Shown here piece after piece: positions 5,159 to 7,243 of a DNA stretch of 7,243 nt. Made by a program: the position numbers and the translations under genes. Source of the DNA: Synergistaceae bacterium UBA1037. Its GTDB lineage: Bacteria; Synergistota; Synergistia; Synergistales; Synergistaceae. Every line of letters starts with the position of its first letter. Position 1 is the stretch's first letter. Below the pieces are notes generated by a model. The model was given only the letters and a program-made list of their open reading frames with translations, was not told where the DNA came from and searched no databases. The stretch spans positions 1-7,243 of the forward strand of contig DCEE01000011.1 of the NCBI GenBank assembly GCA_002316795.1. The letters run 5' to 3'.

Positions 5159-5226
5159 GAATTGGTGACCATGGGGGAATATAGACTCCAGGGCAGCTTA
5201 TACGACCACATCGGAGGGATAGGGGC

Positions 5227-6429
5227 ATGGATTTTGAAGCTATCAAAAAGGCAGCACAGGGCTATGAAAAAGAGATGACAAAATTTCTTCGCGACCTTAT
5301 TGCTATACCTGGTGAAAGCTGCGGGGAAGAGTGCGTAATAAAACGCATCGAAGAAGAGATGAAGGAACTTGGCTTTGATGATGTAAAGATAGACGGGATG
5401 GGCAACATCCTCGGGTATATGGGCTCAGGAAAGACTTTGATCGCATACGACGCACACATAGACACAGTCGGGCTCGGAGAACTCTCTAACTGGAAATTCG
5501 ACCCTTACAGGGGATATGAAAACGAGACCGAGATAGGCGGCAGGGGCGCTTCGGACCAGCTTGGAGGCATAGTCTCTTCTGTCTACGGAGCTAAGATAAT
5601 GAAGGATCTTGGCCTGCTTTCGGACAAATACAAAGTTTTGGTCACCGGAACGGTCCAGGAAGAGGACTGCGACGGTCTCTGCTGGCAGTACATAGTCAAC
5701 GTGGACGGTATCAGGCCTGAATTCGTTGTCATAACAGAACCCACTGACGGAAACATCTACCGCGGACAGCGCGGAAGGATGGAGATACGTGTTGAGGTCA
5801 AGGGAGTATCCTGTCACGGATCGGCACCGGAGAGAGGCGATAACGCCATTTACAAGATGGCTGACATCATAAAGGAAGTACAGGCACTTAACGACAGGCT
5901 GCACTTCGATCCGTTCCTTGGCAAGGGGACTCTTGCCGTATCAGAGATATTCTACAACTCTCCCTCACGCTGCGCTGTCGCTGACATGGCCGCTATATCG
6001 GTCGACCGCAGACTGACGGACGGAGAGACTTGGGAGATGGCACTTGAAGAGATACGCGCCCTACCCTCTGTAAAAAAATACAACGCAGAAGTATCAATGT
6101 ACAAATACGACAGACCTAGCTGGACAGAGCTTATATATCCCACGGAGTGCTATTTCCCCACATGGGTCATCCCGGAAGATCATCCCGCAACAAAGGCGAT
6201 GGCTGAGTCTTACAGGGGCATGTTCGGCGAGCCCGTGGTCGACAAATGGACCTTTTCGACGAACGGTGTCTCTGTCATGGGACGGTTCGGAATACCCTGC
6301 ATAGGATTCGGACCGGGTAAAGAGGCACAGGCCCATGCTCCCAACGAGATCACCTGGAAGGCAGACCTTGTGAAGTGCGCCGCGGTCTATGCGGCACTGC
6401 CCGCACTTTATTGTGAAAACAAGAAGTGA
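5227..6429 (+). CDS. ygeY: YgeY family M20 metallohydrolase (selenium metabolism-linked)
   Basis: A 400-residue M20 peptidase/ArgE/DapE-type hydrolase, full length for the family. The two-zinc site can be read in order: H77 with D79 in DAHIDT, bridging D110 in [10 protein letters not shown], catalytic base E145 and ligand E146 in TVQEED, E171 in ITEPTDG, and H370 in AQAHAPNE. The lid/dimer domain between about residues 180 and 290 holds H197 ([10 protein letters not shown]). It matches YgeY of E. coli and the TIGRFAM group linked to selenium-dependent molybdenum hydroxylases. YgeY belongs with YgeW, YgeX and HyuA in a cluster tied to anaerobic purine/urate breakdown, where it is expected to hydrolyse an amide-type intermediate. 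The exact substrate is not shown here. The ATG has GGAGGG 8 bases upstream. ygeW follows after 32 bases, so the two form an operon, but the order differs from E. coli (W-X-Y). Confidence 0.95.
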   Translation: MDFEAIKKAAQGYEKEMTKFLRDLIAIPGESCGEECVIKRIEEEMKELGFDDVKIDGMGNILGYMGSGKTLIAYDAHIDTVGLGELSNWKFDPYRGYENETEIGGRGASDQLGGIVSSVYGAKIMKDLGLLSDKYKVLVTGTVQEEDCDGLCWQYIVNVDGIRPEFVVITEPTDGNIYRGQRGRMEIRVEVKGVSCHGSAPERGDNAIYKMADIIKEVQALNDRLHFDPFLGKGTLAVSEIFYNSPSRCAVADMAAISVDRRLTDGETWEMALEEIRALPSVKKYNAEVSMYKYDRPSWTELIYPTECYFPTWVIPEDHPATKAMAESYRGMFGEPVVDKWTFSTNGVSVMGRFGIPCIGFGPGKEAQAHAPNEITWKADLVKCAAVYAALPALYCENKK

Positions 6430-6461
6430 TCAACTAAAATGACAATGGAGGAATCGACAAA

Positions 6462-7243
6462 ATGAGAATGGATCCCTTTGTTAAAAAACTGAACGGCCTG
6501 AATTTTTCAGATATGTATGAAAACGATTTCTTCCTCACATGGGAGAAGACCAGGGACGAACTTGATGCTGTCTTTACCGTGGCAGAAGCTCTCAGATGCC
6601 TCAGAGAAAATAACATCTCCCCTAAAGTCTTTGACAGCGGGCTCGGAATATCCCTTTTCCGCGACAACTCAACAAGGACCCGTTTCAGCTTCGCCTCGGC
6701 ATGCAACATGCTCGGGCTGGAAGTCCAGGACCTTGATGAGGGCAAGTCGCAGATAGCACACGGCGAGACGATACGCGAGACTTCCAACATGATCTCATTC
6801 ATGGCCGATGTGATCGGGATAAGGGACGATATGTACATAGGGAAAGGCAATGCCTACATGCACCAGGTCGTCGATGCTGTCAAAGAGGGATACAGGGACG
6901 GCATACTCGAACAGAGGCCGACTCTTGTCAACCTCCAGTGCGACATAGACCACCCCACGCAGGCAATGGCCGACATGCTCCATATGATCCATGAATCAGG
7001 CGGCATTGAAAAGCTTAAGGGCAAAAAGATCGCTATGACATGGGCATACTCCCCATCCTACGGCAAGCCACTCTCTGTCCCCCAGGGTGTGGTAGGGCTG
7101 ATGACAAGGATGGGTATGGAAGTTGCACTTGCACACCCGGAAGGCTATGAGATCATGTCTGAAGTTGAGGATATCGCAAAGGAAAACGCAAGGGTATCAG
7201 GAGGCAGCTTCACAAAGACAAACAGTATGAAAGAGGCTTTTGA
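6462..7243 (+). CDS. ygeW: YgeW-type knotted carbamoyltransferase, N-terminal part
   Basis: The gene is open at the right edge; 260 codons are visible of a protein usually about 395 aa. It is a member of the aspartate/ornithine carbamoyltransferase superfamily. The carbamoyl-phosphate loop is S70-T-R-T-R (in LFRDNSTRTRFSF), followed by LDEGKSQIAHGETIRET (91-107). The second carbamoyl-phosphate motif is H164-P-T-Q (DIDHPTQAMADM). Next is KKIAMTWAYSPSYGKPLSVP, nearly identical to E. coli YgeW and diagnostic of this knotted transcarbamylase. The second-substrate loop lies beyond the window. The family is proposed to transfer or release carbamoyl groups from ureido compounds in purine breakdown, with carbamoyl phosphate then giving ATP through carbamate kinase; the true substrate remains unsettled. 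GGAGG (6447-6451) is 10 bases before ATG 6462, better placed than for the ATG at 6468. ygeX, a hydantoinase and a carbamate kinase may follow. Confidence 0.95.
   Translation, partial: MRMDPFVKKLNGLNFSDMYENDFFLTWEKTRDELDAVFTVAEALRCLRENNISPKVFDSGLGISLFRDNSTRTRFSFASACNMLGLEVQDLDEGKSQIAHGETIRETSNMISFMADVIGIRDDMYIGKGNAYMHQVVDAVKEGYRDGILEQRPTLVNLQCDIDHPTQAMADMLHMIHESGGIEKLKGKKIAMTWAYSPSYGKPLSVPQGVVGLMTRMGMEVALAHPEGYEIMSEVEDIAKENARVSGGSFTKTNSMKEAF

Noticed and set aside
5159..5226. Riboswitch or attenuator in the ygeY leader
   Set aside because: The leader is only about 60 bases with no stable stem, no T-run and no recognisable purine-riboswitch core.
5425..5904. 159-aa open frame antisense to ygeY
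   Set aside because: It is fully inside a well-supported gene on the other strand, with no start signal; a codon-bias shadow.

Overview
This window looks like chromosomal DNA from an anaerobic bacterium of moderate GC. Standard Shine-Dalgarno sites (GGAGG or GGGAGG) and sigma70-type promoters are visible. The gene mix is a ferritin, an Hrb-like flavin reductase without a rubredoxin domain, a DUF2400/TIGR02757 protein and a ygeY-ygeW pair. It suggests an amino-acid- or purine-fermenting anaerobe, possibly a Synergistota member or a clostridium-like bacterium. That placement is inference from gene content; no rRNA or other marker is present to settle it.

Layout. (1) 1-468 (+): C-terminal part of rsmG, followed by a strong hairpin terminator (504-552). 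(2) 587-3322 (-): four genes. In their own transcription order these are ferritin, Hrb-like flavin reductase, DUF2400 protein and an unrecognised 221-residue protein. The flavin reductase and DUF2400 genes are 2 bases apart and surely co-transcribed. The ferritin has a clear promoter covered by a perfect inverted repeat that resembles a PerR/Fur-family box. A second, related inverted repeat lies before the flavin reductase. The orphan protein has its own extended -10 promoter with a 12-bp palindrome. (3) 3490-4493 (+): two adjacent GNAT acetyltransferases of the same length (167 aa) overlapping by ATGA. The first starts at TTG.

(4) 4494-5226: 733 bases without a credible gene, packed with repeat structure. 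It holds a 130-bp imperfect foldback element, an array of short hairpins joined by a GGAGAATT-type linker, a central spacer, a second hairpin array of the same type in opposite orientation, then five helically phased copies of GCTCAGC just upstream of a sigma70 promoter. This is the most unusual part of the window.

(5) 5227-7243 (+): ygeY (M20 metallohydrolase) and the start of ygeW (knotted carbamoyltransferase, cut by the window end). They begin an operon of the type linked in E. coli and many anaerobes to anaerobic purine/urate breakdown and to selenium-dependent molybdenum hydroxylases. The gene order is Y then W, unlike E. coli W-X-Y.

How the genes fit together: ferritin and flavin reductase suggest an iron/oxygen-stress group under a shared metalloregulator. 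The ygeY-ygeW operon is a catabolic nitrogen/carbamoyl pathway with its own promoter. The repeat island separates it from the acetyltransferase pair.
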